Shown here one piece after another: positions 12,401 through 55,389 of a stretch of 64,000 bases of DNA. Each line of letters starts with the position of its first letter. Positions within the stretch are counted from its first letter, which is position 1. The position numbers and the translations under genes were made by a program. The notes below the pieces were generated by a model. It did no database searches, had not been told where the DNA came from, and worked only from the letters and a program-made list of their open reading frames with translations. The DNA comes from Acridotheres tristis (Eukaryota; Chordata; Aves; Passeriformes; Sturnidae). Location: contig CM072889.1 of the NCBI GenBank assembly GCA_037013685.1, positions 16,067,976 to 16,131,975 of the forward strand. The letters run 5' to 3'.

Positions 12401-13504
12401 GCTGGTTTCAGAAAATGTCTCTTCCCTTGGGATGAAAGCATCTAAATCAAGCTCAGTTCCAAGCTCCAAAAAGTTAATGGCAGCTATTGCCATCCCACCG
12501 TGCAGGGAGCTGGGCACAGTAATCCCACCTTGTGGAATTTTACACATCACACAAGCACCAGTTTCAAAATTTGAATTAACAGCTCACCTAAAGTGTGGAA
12601 AGCTCATTCTCACAATTTCATTTTTCACTTAAAGAAACCCCAATATATTAAAACAATCAGAAGGGCTTATAAAAACACGTACTTTTGATGTTGTATCATC
12701 CCAGGAAAAGCTTGGATATATCAATTTTCAACAGGGTAAAGTGCTGCTCATCCAGGGAGTTGGGGTTCAGAGCAAAGTGTCTTCAGAGCATGTTTTTGTC
12801 ACCACCTTGTCTAAAGGACACAGAAAATGGATTGGAGATTCCTGGAAGAACATAGGGCCACAGCAAAGTGAAAACTCTTTGTGATTTAGTAAATTATTCC
12901 AGACTTCAATTGATCCACTTTGTATTTTCTTTCTCTTTACTTTCCAATAATTTAGGGCATTTTAAAAAAATTAAATACAAAGGCCTTCACACATTTCAGA
13001 AAATTAATCACTTTTGGCATTTATTAGCTATTCATTTCTGTTTAAAGCATGTTTTATAATTCATTAAAGTACCTCAAAAATTAAATTCTTAACAGCCATA
13101 GGCCTAAATTATATTTAAGTAAGAAAATTAAGCACAGTAATAAATACTGAAGAATTCTGAAATATTAATTTGGCCTGTAGCATTTCAAATGTTTATTTGC
13201 AATAATTAATTTGAAACCAAGTTTACATTGCCTATGCCAGGAGTTTGCTGGGAACTTTGAGTTACGTTATTAATTTCCTCAAATCTGCCCTTATTCCCTC
13301 CCTGACAAGCACTGCCAGCTCATTTAAATTAATTCTTTCAGCTATTTTGGAGTTGGATCATTTTCCATGGGGCACAGGGAATGAGCAAACCCACTCTTCC
13401 TGGGCTGGTGCAGGGGGAATTAGCAGCTGGAGCTGTTAATTAACTTGAGGTTCATTTTCTGCTCCCCCCTCTGCAGCAGGAGCCTGAGCAGCACAAGGAA
13501 ATCC
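9416..13504. other. Intergenic, nothing recognised
   Basis: AT-rich, no gene or clear repeat seen. Open frames up to 159 codons (10502-10981, minus) show no family features and no splice signals that fit. Confidence 0.5.
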
Positions 13505-13590
13505 CTCCTTTTGGGTTGGAAGGGATCTTTAAAACTCATTTAGTCCAACTCCCCTGCCACGAGCAGTAACAACTTCAGCTTGATCACAAT
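13505..13590 (-). mobile_element. CR1 LINE 3' fragment
   Basis: 'ttgggttggaagggatcttt', 'catttagtccaactcccctg' and 'cgagcagtaacaacttcagc' read as the complement of a CR1 3' terminus. Confidence 0.75.
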
Positions 13591-14573
13591 GTGATTTTCT
13601 AACCTGGCAAAGCAAGATCTTAACTAATTTTTATTCCTAAATTGTTGTCTTGCTATCAAAATTTAATGAGAGTTTTTCTATCATACAGTTTACTCCAGAT
13701 GCTGAACCCTGGAGTGTCAGAGCATTTCAAATAGCAATAAATTTCCTAATGAAAATACTAAATGTGCACAAAGTTCTGTTTACAAGCATACAGGTGTTTA
13801 AATCACCTTTCCTAGGGTTTAATAGCTTTTTAAAAAAATCACTAAAGACACCTGGTTTCTATTTGGGTGCAAAATACTTGTATTTACCTCCAAAATCTGC
13901 ACTTTTAGGTTTTTGCTCTAGATCAGAAACTTCCAGGTTTGCCTCATGCTGCCGTTTCCAAATCAGAAGTTTTAGTGCTTGGCTGCACCAGGAAGAGCAG
14001 AGGAAGAGCTGAAAGGGGGAAATTCCACATCCAAGCCCCGCCCAGACATTTCCCTGTGGATCCGTGTGCTCTCCTGGATGGAGCAGCAGCCCCGGGAATG
14101 CTCCCAGCCCAAACCCCGCCAGAGCTCCGGGACAATTTGGACAAAGCTCCCAGCACAGGGAGCAGGGATAGGAGCTGTGCAGGGATAGGAGCTGGACTCA
14201 CATCCACGTGGATCCCTCCCAGTTCAGGAGAACCCGCGATTCCTTTATTCCCGATATCGGGGAATCCTTGCCGAGGTGTGACCTCTGCTTCAGGGGGATG
14301 CTCCAAGGTTGGTCCTGCTGCTGCTTCTCTGCCCCTCGGCAGGAGGAGCGAGATCTGCTTCTGGAGCAGCCGAGGTGAAGCTGTTCTAGTAAATTCTTCG
14401 GGATATGCACATGAAGGGATCACACAGCCACATCCCGCAGGCAGCAAAACAAGAGAACCAGCAGAACAAGACATTGTCAAGAAGGAGAAATAAATAAATA
14501 AAATAAAGCACAAACTAATTCCAATGGCGCAAGTGAACATCCTTCGGCCGCGCTGAGCCCTGGAGGGACCAAT
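13591..14573. other. Intergenic, rising GC, nothing recognised
   Basis: AT-rich at first, then moderately GC-rich from about 14000 as it approaches the minisatellites. No supported gene. Confidence 0.45.
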
Positions 14574-14697
14574 CCCGGCGGGAAGGGTCGGGAAAGGTCG
14601 GGAAGGCTCAGAAAGGCTCGGGAAAGGTCGGGAAATCTCAGAAAGGCTCGGGAAAGGTCGGGAAAGCTCAGAAAGGCTCGGGAAGGCTCCGGGGCCG
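14574..14697. repeat. 30-bp minisatellite
   Basis: Three to four copies of a 30-bp unit built from 'gggaaaggtcgggaaagctc' and 'agaaaggctc', itself made of related 10-mers. Confidence 0.9.
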
Positions 14698-14808
14698 CTT
14701 GCGGGGCGCTGCCTCCATCTCCTGGGTGCTGCGGGGAGCGCAGCGGCTGAGCCGGAGCCACCGCGACCAACACCGGGACCTGCCCGGAGAGACAAGGAAA
14801 ACACCGGG

Positions 14809-15122
14809 AATATCGGCAGGGAAAACAAACACCGGGAATATCGGCACGGCAAACAAACATCGGGAACACCGGCACGGCGAACAAACACCGGGAATGCCGG
14901 CACGGAGAACACCGGGAACGCCGGCACGGCGAACACCGGGAACGCCGGCACGGCGAACAAACACCGGGAATGCCGGCACAGAAAACACACACCGGGAATG
15001 CCGGCACGGCGAACAAACACCGGGAACACCGGCACGGCGAACAAACACCGGGAATGCCGGCACGGCAAACACACACCGGGAATGCCGGCACGGCAAACAC
15101 ACACCGGGAATGCCGGCACGGG
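14809..15122. repeat. 24/28-bp CpG-rich minisatellite
   Basis: About 12 copies of 'acaccgggaatgccggcacg' plus 'gcgaacaa' or 'gcaaacac' (28 bp). Some copies lack four bases (24 bp). Every unit carries several CpGs. The minus strand translates to cysteine-rich PAFPVCVCRAG-like repeats inside a 456-codon open frame, which I regard as an artefact. Confidence 0.95.
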
Positions 15123-15479
15123 ACCCGCACATCCCCCGGGCCAGCGAGTCCCAGAGCAGCACAGCAGCGCCGGCATCCCGAGCGGATTTGGGGTCACTGT
15201 GACCCTGTAACACGCGGTACCCGTTCCCCCAGGGAACGGCAATAAAGAATCGCGTCCCCCTTTTCCCCTCGCTGCTTTCTCACCCCTGGAATGGCTGAAC
15301 TCAGCCCCAAACAAGCAGGTGATAACACAGTACCTGATTCTACCGCCTTGCTACAAAATCAACTTTCAGTTTAGTTGCCAAGACCTCCAGCCAAAGCTTT
15401 CAGCACAGCCAGGGTAAGGAGCACAGGGTCTGTATCTGCACTCCATAACTGCAGTTACCATAGAAAAAGACTTGAGATT

Positions 15480-15612
15480 CAATAAAATGGGAAGGGACCT
15501 TAAAGCCCATTTCTTTCCACCCCCTGCCATGGGCAGGGACACTTCCCCTATCCCAGGATGCTCCCAGCCCCATCCTACCTGGCCTTGGACACTTCCAGAG
15601 GTGGGACAGGCC
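15480..15612 (-). mobile_element. CR1 LINE 3' fragment
   Basis: 'aaaatgggaagggaccttaa', 'cccctgccatgggcagggac' and 'ctacctggccttggacactt' are the complement of a CR1 3' end. Confidence 0.85.
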
Positions 15613-18600
15613 CATGAAAATTATACTGTGATTCCTCCACAAAAGCCTTAAAAGCAAAAAACGCCCTTAAATTAAGAGATATCCCTCCCTCTGTAACTCC
15701 AGCCATCCCTGCAGAGAGCAGCACACAAACCTGGATGCTGTGGGCCACAAGAGCCCAAAATGCACCTGGCTGAGGAATAAAGGAATTTGCACAACCAGCC
15801 AGCGTTAGGGCATTTCACCTCCTGTTTAAACACTGCTTGGTACAGAATTCTCTGGAGTAGAACACTGTCCATGCCAAAAATCAAAGAGCAGGCCCCAAAA
15901 CAGCTCTGGAGAGTTCAAGATTTGCTCCGAGGCTGGAAATGCAAACAACCCCAAGGGCAGGGAGCTGCGAGGGAGCCCCCACCCAAACAGTGCCTTAAGG
16001 GGCTGCAGAACTAAGCTCAGCTCTGCCAAAAGCTTTCTGTGTCTTTCAAGAGGCCCACGGGAAGCCCCTGCCTCTGAGAGAAGTTCCCCAGAGGTTCTGG
16101 AGGGAAATTGTTAAACAAAAGTTAAAATAAATACAGTTAAATCTGTATTTTGGCAAAACTGCCAGCAGACACCTGTTCCCTCTTCCTGCTACGGCTGGGG
16201 CAAGCAAAGGTGGGAACATCTTTCCCTTAAAATATTTTGCACCCCATAAAAACACAAAAGAGACGTGGGAAGGAGCCTCTTACAGTCATAAAGCTTCAGA
16301 GATGAATCATGGGGAAAACAGCTTCTGAGAACCAAAATTTGCAGGACAACAAAGAGCAGGATGCAGTTAAGGCACATTTTGGAGTCTCTTTTTTAACACC
16401 TGGCTCATCCCTGTCCTTGGTTTCTCCAAACATTCAGTAAGGTTGGCTTTTAATCCATGCTTTGTCTCCTCCCACCCAGCAACACCTTCACCAAGCCTGC
16501 AGATCTCAATACCTGAGACTCAGGGCTTTTCAAAAATATTTTAATGTATTTTTTTAATGTACTTTAATGTTTTTGTCCAATTTGATTCATTTTTCCTGCC
16601 TACCTTGAATGAAATCAGACAACCCATCACAATCTGGGAAACTTGTACCTGCTGCTTCCTCTGTGGCCACCAGTGCAGGTAAAAGTTGTGTCATGTGTGA
16701 GCAAACAGCACCTGGGAGATGGACCTGAGGCAAAGGTGGGAAAACCTTCCTGTGCATCCAAAACAATAAAGTATCTATAAACCACTGTGAATACCAACAG
16801 CACCAGCAGTTATCAAATACCTCAGGAGGATTTAAAACCCAGTTTTTAATGTCATTCCTGCCACTTGTATTGCAAGTTTCTATTTTCAAAGGATTAGATC
16901 TTTGCAGGAAAATTATTTCCTCTTAATATGTGGAGGCAAATTTAATAGGTACCTAAAAACACAGAGGTAGATGATCCCACCCTGAGGTAACACATCAATC
17001 CTACCATTGAATTGCTGCAAGTGTGGCATGGAACACTTGACTGAATATAAATTTATAAATAGCTCTTGATGTATGTGAGATTTTTGGCAAGGTTTATGAA
17101 AAAATTCATCTACATTTAATTTAGGAATGTTTGCTCATTGTTTTTTATACCCATTTGACAAACAGAAGCAAGTGAACTTCCAAAGCAGAAGTGATGGATT
17201 TCTGTCAATTACCAAATGTTATGAATTTGCAACCCTCTTATTCTAGTACTCAAGGAACTGCCAGCTAATTAAAACTGTACCTTTATGATTATTCAGGGAG
17301 TTGGACAAAAATAAATACAATTTTAAGGTTGTCTTTGGTGTGTTGTAATTGAAGGCAGCAGTGCCAAGAGAAACACCACTGCACTGCCAGACCCAGCCTT
17401 GCAAGAAGAGGAGAACGTAGTACAATGCAAACTTTAATGTCAATATATACAGAGCTTTAAAGAAAACATTTCTTTTAAAATTAAATGAAATAAATACAGT
17501 ATGATACAAAATCCACAATATGCTTAAGAGAAAGAAATGACAGTTACAATATCTGATAACGGGGACCTTGTGAAGAGTTTCATCTTTGAAGTACCTCAGA
17601 GCATGGAATTCATTGCACACTGTTCTCAATTAATGCCCTTTATGGAGATTTAGCCACGTGCCAGGAGAGTTTCAGCTCTAACCAGAGCATCAGTGCAAGA
17701 TGCCAAAGTGCTTGGGACATTATGACAATGCAATTAGTTAATTAATTAGCAAACACTGCTCAAAAGCCTAATGCAAAACACCCAAACCTGAACACTTGGT
17801 CCTGCAAAGCAGATCCACCTCCAGCATCCTCGGTCCTCGTGTGAAAAACCCCACAAGAGGATTCAGGGTTATTCAAACTCATTATTGGTAATAAACAATT
17901 GCCCAAAAATTAGTAATTAAGAGATATAACCAATTAAGTATCTTTTAAAGCTTTCAGAGAAAGTTTGTTTTCATTATAAAGGAAAAAATCTCAAGAAAAC
18001 CAGTTGTTGATGATTTTGCAGGGGACTTTCTAATTACGCAAATTATTACAATATTCAATCAGCTTCAGCCATTCTTTAAGGGTGGGGGTTTTCAAATTTG
18101 CATCCATTCTTCTATCCCAAGGAACAGTCACATTTGGAGGAGCAAATATTTTAAAAAATAACTGGAGCAGGGACAGAGATGTTGATGCAGAAGGCTGGTG
18201 TGGCATGAATGAAGTGCAGGGGTGTTACCAACAGCTATCAGTTCACACCTAAATGAGCTTTGGAACAAACTTTTAAGAAGAATTTTATGCTTTTAACCCT
18301 ACAGAGCTCCTATAGGATTACATAGGGACTATCAAGATCACAGTTTCAGAAGCTTTCTGGAAACTCTGAGAAAGAAAAACCTGCTCCTCCCTCCCCTCCC
18401 CCAAATATTTGCAAACTTTTAGCTCTGGATAGGACTGAAAAGCTTAAGTGCTACAGAAATACATAAAACCTTGTGTTTGCATTGATGTTTTAGCCTAATT
18501 TCATTGACACAAACCAGGAGAAGTATTATAACCTTGTGTAATTAATTTAACACAGCTGTACAGACCAGTATCTAAGTACATTGCAAGGAATTCCCACCTG

Positions 18601-21149
18601 CTGAAGTTTGCTATTTTAACTACTGGACAGCTGAAGATCAGCTTTGGAAAAGGAATTAAAACATGGAAGACAGAATTCAAGCTCAACATGACTCACTTGG
18701 GTGAGGTTTTGGATGCCTCCTCTGGCTGCAAGAACATTCAAACAACAGAGACCTCAAATGAACAGCAGGCTCAGCCCCCTGCAGTGGGCAAGGGGAGTTC
18801 ATTGATTTGGAGCACAATGGGAAAAAGAAGAAAACCACACAAGCCACAGATGAGTGGCTTGGCTGGACCCAACCAGGAAAACTCTCAGGAGCTCACCGTG
18901 GTGCCACTGAAGTTTTTGGATACAAGAGAGTTCCTCACTTTATATCCAAAGGATAACTGAAGGTACAAATTGAGATATCCTGGAGTGAAAGAACAGCAAA
19001 AGAGGTCCTGAGCCCGCTCCAGAGCTGGAACTTACTGATAATGATTATCACCAAACACCAGACAAGGAGCTTCTTTGGCAGGAAGCCATGGCCAAAATAT
19101 TCTATCATTTAAGATTAAGATCTGTGGAAATTCCTTTAGTCTGAATGCCTACTGCTGTGTAATTATGAGCCTTTGTGAAAATTTGCCTTTTTTTTTTTTC
19201 TAACTCAGTAAGGCAGCAAGAGCATCACCAGTTTGTAAACTTGAACTGTGCCCAGAGGATATGAAATCATTTCCTCTAACCTTTCACTGCAGCCAGAGCA
19301 CTTTCCCAGTACCTGCTCTTCCCTCTCCAACCTTTAAGTGACAGCTCATGAGCAGACCATGCTACTTTTAGATATCAAAACCTAAACTGGGAAAGAAAGG
19401 GATGAGAAACAGGCAAGGAATGCCCAAAGGAGCCTCACAAAGATGATCATTTAATACAGTAAAAGTAAACTGCAAGTGAACTCTTTCATGTTCCTGCATA
19501 TCCCAAATATTTCCTAGACTGATATGCTGAAATAGAGCAAGGGAACTTTCCCCCCAAAATAAAGATTATAATTGGCATACCAGGGTACACTGGCCTGTCA
19601 GATATAAACACATCCATATGTTTTCCCCACCATAAGACAACTTTGTAATGTTGCAGTCACTGAAATTTTGCTTTTACCCCTGAGTACCACTTGCACTAAA
19701 GGCCAGCAGTGCTATAAAACAGGGATAACTTGACAGGAGATATTTTAAATACTCTGCAATGAATCAGAACATCCACCTTGTTTGTGTTCTTTTCCTCTCC
19801 CCACCTTTGTGCTGCACATCAAGAACAACTTGAGTCCCTTCAGCTGCTTCCAACTGCTCTTGTGCAAAATGCTTTTAAGGTGCATATACTGTGGTGCTTC
19901 TAGGAAGCTAAAAGAAAATACCAACAGAAACACTGTTAAATGATTCATGGGTAAAGCCATTAAAGACCAGCTGCTGCCTTACAGGAAAGCTGAAGACAAT
20001 TCAAATTTGACATTTTCATGGTATTCCAGGCCTTGCATTACCTCTTATTCCCAACACAGCTTTTAGGACTACATTTCAGCCCACATTACACCTTGACCTG
20101 GGCTCAGAGGCTTTAATTTCCACCACTTTTTCCTTTTTTTTTTTTTTTTTTTTGAGTAAATTCAAATTCTTCTGGCAGTCATCTCTAAATTTACATAAAA
20201 ATGACCCAGACAAAGTGTAGACAAAAGGTTTCCAGGCATTCTTTCTGGAAAAGGTCTCCTTTAAGGAAAAGGAGGTTGAAGCAGTTACAAAAGGGACAGA
20301 TTTTTGTACTAAACAAGGAGCTTTCCAGGAAGCAGTTGTGTTCTTTGATAAGCTTTCAAGCATTTCAAACAGGCACCTCAAAACTAGGCACAAATGGCCC
20401 CTAAAGCTTCCAACATCTATCAAACACTCAAGAAATTCCATCTGGGGGATGTTCTGTGTGATACAAAGAGCACACCTATGTGAGCTATGTTTGCTATATC
20501 ATTAATTCTCAGATCTACATATATTCATACCTAACTATTTGGCCAGATAATGTCCATCTTCCCCCACCACAACAGAAGAAAGCAGCTTATCTAAAAGTAT
20601 TTCCAACACCACCAAGTCCTTCACAGCTATAAGCAAAAACCAGCCAAGACCTCTTGTGAGATCTGAGTTATCACCACCACTCCTGGTGCTTGGGCCAGAA
20701 TTCTCCTGGAAGTTTTTTTTCTGCTGTCTCAAAACATTGATTTCTGTCAACCCTGGGGTCTTGCATTTGAAAATCCAATGATGACAAATGAGTCTGAACT
20801 ATGTTGGAGTTTTGGTCACTTCACAGTCTAATGTCACTAATATATTTAATATTTAAAATCATCCTGCTATGTCACTACAATTGCTCAGCGTCTACAACTT
20901 GTGAAAACACTTCTAAGTGTATCTCTGAATCAACTACCAGCAGTTAGCATTGGTTCTGAGTCAGGAAACCCCAAGGTAATTCTGGCCCTGAAATGAATTT
21001 CCTCTCCATCCCAGCATTTAGGAACAGCTGAAGTCCTAACACCAGACAGAGAGGGAGAGTGAGTGCTGGCCACAGGATGCTGAAAGGAATTTGTCCATAA
21101 CTGTGAAATTTCTTGGTCAGAATTCCCTTATCTGGACACACAGCAAGGC
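15613..21149. other. Intergenic or distal 3' UTR, nothing recognised
   Basis: AT-rich sequence with a 20-base T-tract (20134-20153) and no clear mobile element. Part of it could belong to longer RPS6KA6 3' UTR isoforms. A 90-codon plus-strand ORF (18688-18960) shows no recognisable domain. Confidence 0.45.
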
Positions 21150-22198
21150 TTATTTATTTTCCCAAGCTACCCCTACAGTTAGGCAAAGAGAATTTTGCAT
21201 TTCTGTTCTGTAATATTTGTACATGCGGCGAGAGAATCAGAGAGAAGCAACCTTCTATTAAAAAAATCAAAATAAATAAAAAATAAACCCCAAGTGCCAA
21301 GTTGGTTATTATAAAGTGTCAGTTTGTCTCATATACCAAACAAACTTAATATTGGGTGTATTTAGTGGAAAGACTGCTGAGGAAAATAACACAGTAGTTG
21401 TACTAATGGATGGAAATATAAATAACAAAGGATTGAGCTGCATGATGTTGTTTTGAAGTGGCACCAATGTTTCTGAGAGCCTGAATTTTGACAGTTTATG
21501 CACATATTGACTTTCTCCAGCTCAGTGCAGAACACAGTTTGTGGTAGCAACCAGAAATATTCATTTTCCTGTTAGAGGCCATAACCAGCATTTCCTTTGG
21601 GTCACAAGAGATCAAATTTAAGTGCAAGATCTTGCACATCCCTTGGGTTTGTATTTCCACACAGATCTAGCAGATCAACAGTGATGAATTAACTCTGGCA
21701 CATCACACTGCTCAACTCTGCATAATAGTCATGGACAAGGGAAAGGAATTGAGCTGAATCAATGAAGTGCCCAATTACAAAATGAAGAATTTGCCCTTCA
21801 CAGCAGGGTCTAAAGGTGTGAAGCAAAGAAAACTCACACTGACACTTTATGTACAACTTGGTCATTGGCAACGGTCCCCTAAACCATTTTTTTTTTTAAA
21901 CTGAACCCAGCAAAACTATACAGAATGTGAAAGAATATTTGCAACAGATCTCAAAGGACAGTGTAGAGAAATTCATTATGATGTACCTGATGTTTAAATT
22001 AACTTAACAGATACGGCCTGTAAAACAAACACAGTATGAACCTGTGGATTTTTTTTTTTCTTTTTAAAAAAAGGACTTTTACAGAATTCAAGTAGTGTAG
22101 CAGGAAACCATAGATGCCTTTTGATCACAGGTCAGGCAAAATAGAGCCACTTGTTGGGTTTCCCCCTTGCTTGTGTGTGCTCAGGTGTCCCAGTGGAT
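21150..22198 (-). other. RPS6KA6: RPS6KA6 3' UTR (probable), poly(A) signal near 21153-21158
   Basis: AT-rich sequence following the stop codon. The first AATAAA I found on the minus strand lies at 21158-21153, in AATAAATAAG, which would give a UTR of about 1 kb. The mammalian gene has a long 3' UTR, so more distal sites are possible. An ATTAAA also lies near 20850. No ORF or repeat was recognised here. Confidence 0.4.
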
Positions 22199-53613
<31,415 letters not shown>

Positions 53614-53766
53614 GTCCCGGCTGTGGGGCCGCGGCGGCTCGGCCGCTGGCGGTGGCCGTGCGGAGCGGCGCGGGGCCGGGCGCGGGGCGCGGAGCGGAGC
53701 GCGGGGTGCGGGCGCTGCCGGCCGGCGGGGGCGGCGCCGCGCTGCGCTGCCCCGCGCACGCCCCCA

Positions 53767-53777
53767 ACATGGCGGCC
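53767..53777. promoter_or_regulatory. YY1-type site
   Basis: AACATGGCGGC on the plus strand, close to the consensus AAGATGGCGGC, about 155 bp upstream of the RPS6KA6 ATG. Similar motifs mark transcription starts of TATA-less CpG promoters. Confidence 0.5.
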
Positions 53778-53807
53778 CGCGGGGGCGGGGCCTGCGCCGC
53801 ACCGCGG

Positions 53808-53815
53808 TGACGTCA
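53808..53815. promoter_or_regulatory. Palindromic CRE, proximal
   Basis: Exact TGACGTCA about 195 bp upstream of the RPS6KA6 start codon, inside the CpG island. Sites of this form bind CREB/ATF proteins; occupancy here is inferred. Confidence 0.6.
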
Positions 53816-53864
53816 GGGCGGGACGGAGAATCCCCTGCATGGGGAGGGGGGGAATGACGCGCGG

Positions 53865-53872
53865 TGACGTCA
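53865..53872. promoter_or_regulatory. Palindromic CRE, distal
   Basis: A second exact TGACGTCA, 57 bp further upstream, with an adjacent half-site-like TGACG at 53854-53858. It lies just before the minisatellite begins. Confidence 0.6.
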
Positions 53873-53904
53873 CCGGGGCCGCGGGCGGGCGGGCGGCGCC
53901 GCTT

Positions 53905-54560
53905 TGAGGGGGATTGGGGATGGAGGGATTGGGGATGAGGGGATTGGGGATGAGGGGATTGGAGATTGAGGGAGAGGTCTGAGGGGGATTGGGGATAGAG
54001 GGGCTGGAAATGGAGAGATTTGGGATGGAGGGATTGGGGGTGAGGAACAGGTCTGAGGGGCATTGGGGATGGAGGGGTTGGGGATAAAGTGTTTGGGGAT
54101 GGAGGGGATTGGGAATGGAGGGATTGGGGGTGAGGGAATTGAGAATGGAGGGGTTGGAGATTGAGGGACAGGTCTGAGGGGGATTGGGGATGGAGGGGCT
54201 GGGGATAAAGTGGTTGGGGATGGAAGGATTTGGGATGGAGGGGATTTGGGATGGAGAGGTTGGGGATTGAGGGAGACGTCTGAGGGGGATTGAGGATGGA
54301 GGGATTTGGGATGAGAGGATTGGGAATGGAGGGATTGGGGGTGAGGGACAGGTCTGAGGGGGATTGGCCATGAGGGACGGAGGTGAGGGCATTGGAGGTG
54401 AGGAGGCTGCGAGGACAGGTCTGAGGGGACGGGAGGGTGAAGAGCTCGGTGACAAAAGGATTGGGGCTGAGGGACAGGGATGATTGGGGGACAGGCTTGA
54501 GGAGATGGAGGATCAAGGGCTTGGAGATATAAGGATTGAGGATGAGGGACAGGGATGAGG
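53905..54560. repeat. 15-bp G-rich minisatellite abutting the RPS6KA6 promoter
   Basis: Imperfect tandem array of a unit near 'attggggatggaggg' (15 bp). A second element, 'caggtctgaggggg', recurs irregularly near 53977, 54049, 54170, 54270, 54350 and 54416, giving a loose higher-order structure. The minus strand translates into IPNPS-like pentapeptides because the unit is divisible by three; this explains a long open frame there and is not coding. The plus strand has many GGGG runs. Confidence 0.9.
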
Positions 54561-54599
54561 GACGCGCACTGTCACTGATCGGCGCTGAGGGCACCGGCT

Positions 54600-54850
54600 G
54601 CGGGCCCGGCACGGGGAGGCTCTTCCTCCCACAGAGCTGACAGAGGGGAAGGGAAAAAAAGAAAAATAAAAATAAAAAAAAAAAAAAAAAAGAAGAAAAA
54701 CCCCAAAGTTTCGTTGGGTTTTGTTTGTTCGAATTGGCGAGGTGTGAGGACAGGAAGCGCGGGCGGCGCGGAGGCACAGCCCGGGCTCGGTGGGAAGCGA
54801 GGAGGAGCCGCCTCGCCCTGGTTACAACAAACCGGCCCCGACCCTTTGTT
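54600..54850. other. GC-rich flank with an A-rich tract
   Basis: GC- and CpG-rich sequence (54560-54630 and 54745-54835) on both sides of an A-rich stretch (about 54653-54694). It could be a second promoter block serving the plus strand, but no motif proves this. Confidence 0.3.
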
Positions 54851-54855
54851 TGCAG

Positions 54856-54974
54856 GCTTGTGATGGGAGAGGAGCACAGCAGCTCTGCCCGACGGGGGCA
54901 GGAGAAAGAGCATGAAAAAAACAACGTTCCCCCTTCACCTAGGAGCTGGAAGACACTAGATGATGCTGTCAAAA
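54856..54974 (+). other. Candidate exon of a divergent transcript (ATG at 54863)
   Basis: Acceptor-like CCCTTTGTTTGCAG is followed by an ATG and 37 codons rich in charged residues (MGEEHSSSARRGQEKE to KTLDDAVK), then donor-like AAAA|GTATGT in phase 1. It could splice in frame to 55375, behind TTTTTAAAG, ending at a stop at 55443-55445 for a product of about 60 residues. No homology is recognised. It may be non-coding or a chance ORF. Confidence 0.22.
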
Positions 54975-55389
54975 GTATGTTTTTAAAGCACAGAAAACTG
55001 CCTCAGTGACAGTTTGTATTTGAACATGCTGTATGATTTATCAATAAGCCCTGCCCTTTAGAAAAACCAAAGACTCAAACCGTTCTTAATTGCCAAATAA
55101 TTTTGATGAAATGAGCACAAACAAGGGAACAAGCTGCTGCACCCCATAGCTCAAACACTTTCTATGCTGATTTTTTTTGGCTCAGAAGTCAACCACTGCA
55201 CAGACAAGTGTAGGATGCTGTGTTGCTCCAGCCCTTGATTAAATCCAATTCCCAATCCCCCAAAGCTGCCCATTCCCAGTTCCCCGTGGCTGAAGAGTTG
55301 CCTATTGTGAATGTGTCACTGCAGCAGCCGCCAGCTGGCACGTCAGCATTTCCATTGCAAGCCTATTTTTAAAGGTCTGGAACTCAACC

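Noticed and set aside
14809..15122. CRISPR-like regular repeats
   Set aside because: The repeats are contiguous with no unique spacers, and the genome is vertebrate.
13944..15314. 456-codon minus-strand ORF with cysteine-rich repeats
   Set aside because: It is the translation of the 24/28-bp and 30-bp minisatellites. There is no domain, no splice context, and overlapping frames are equally open.
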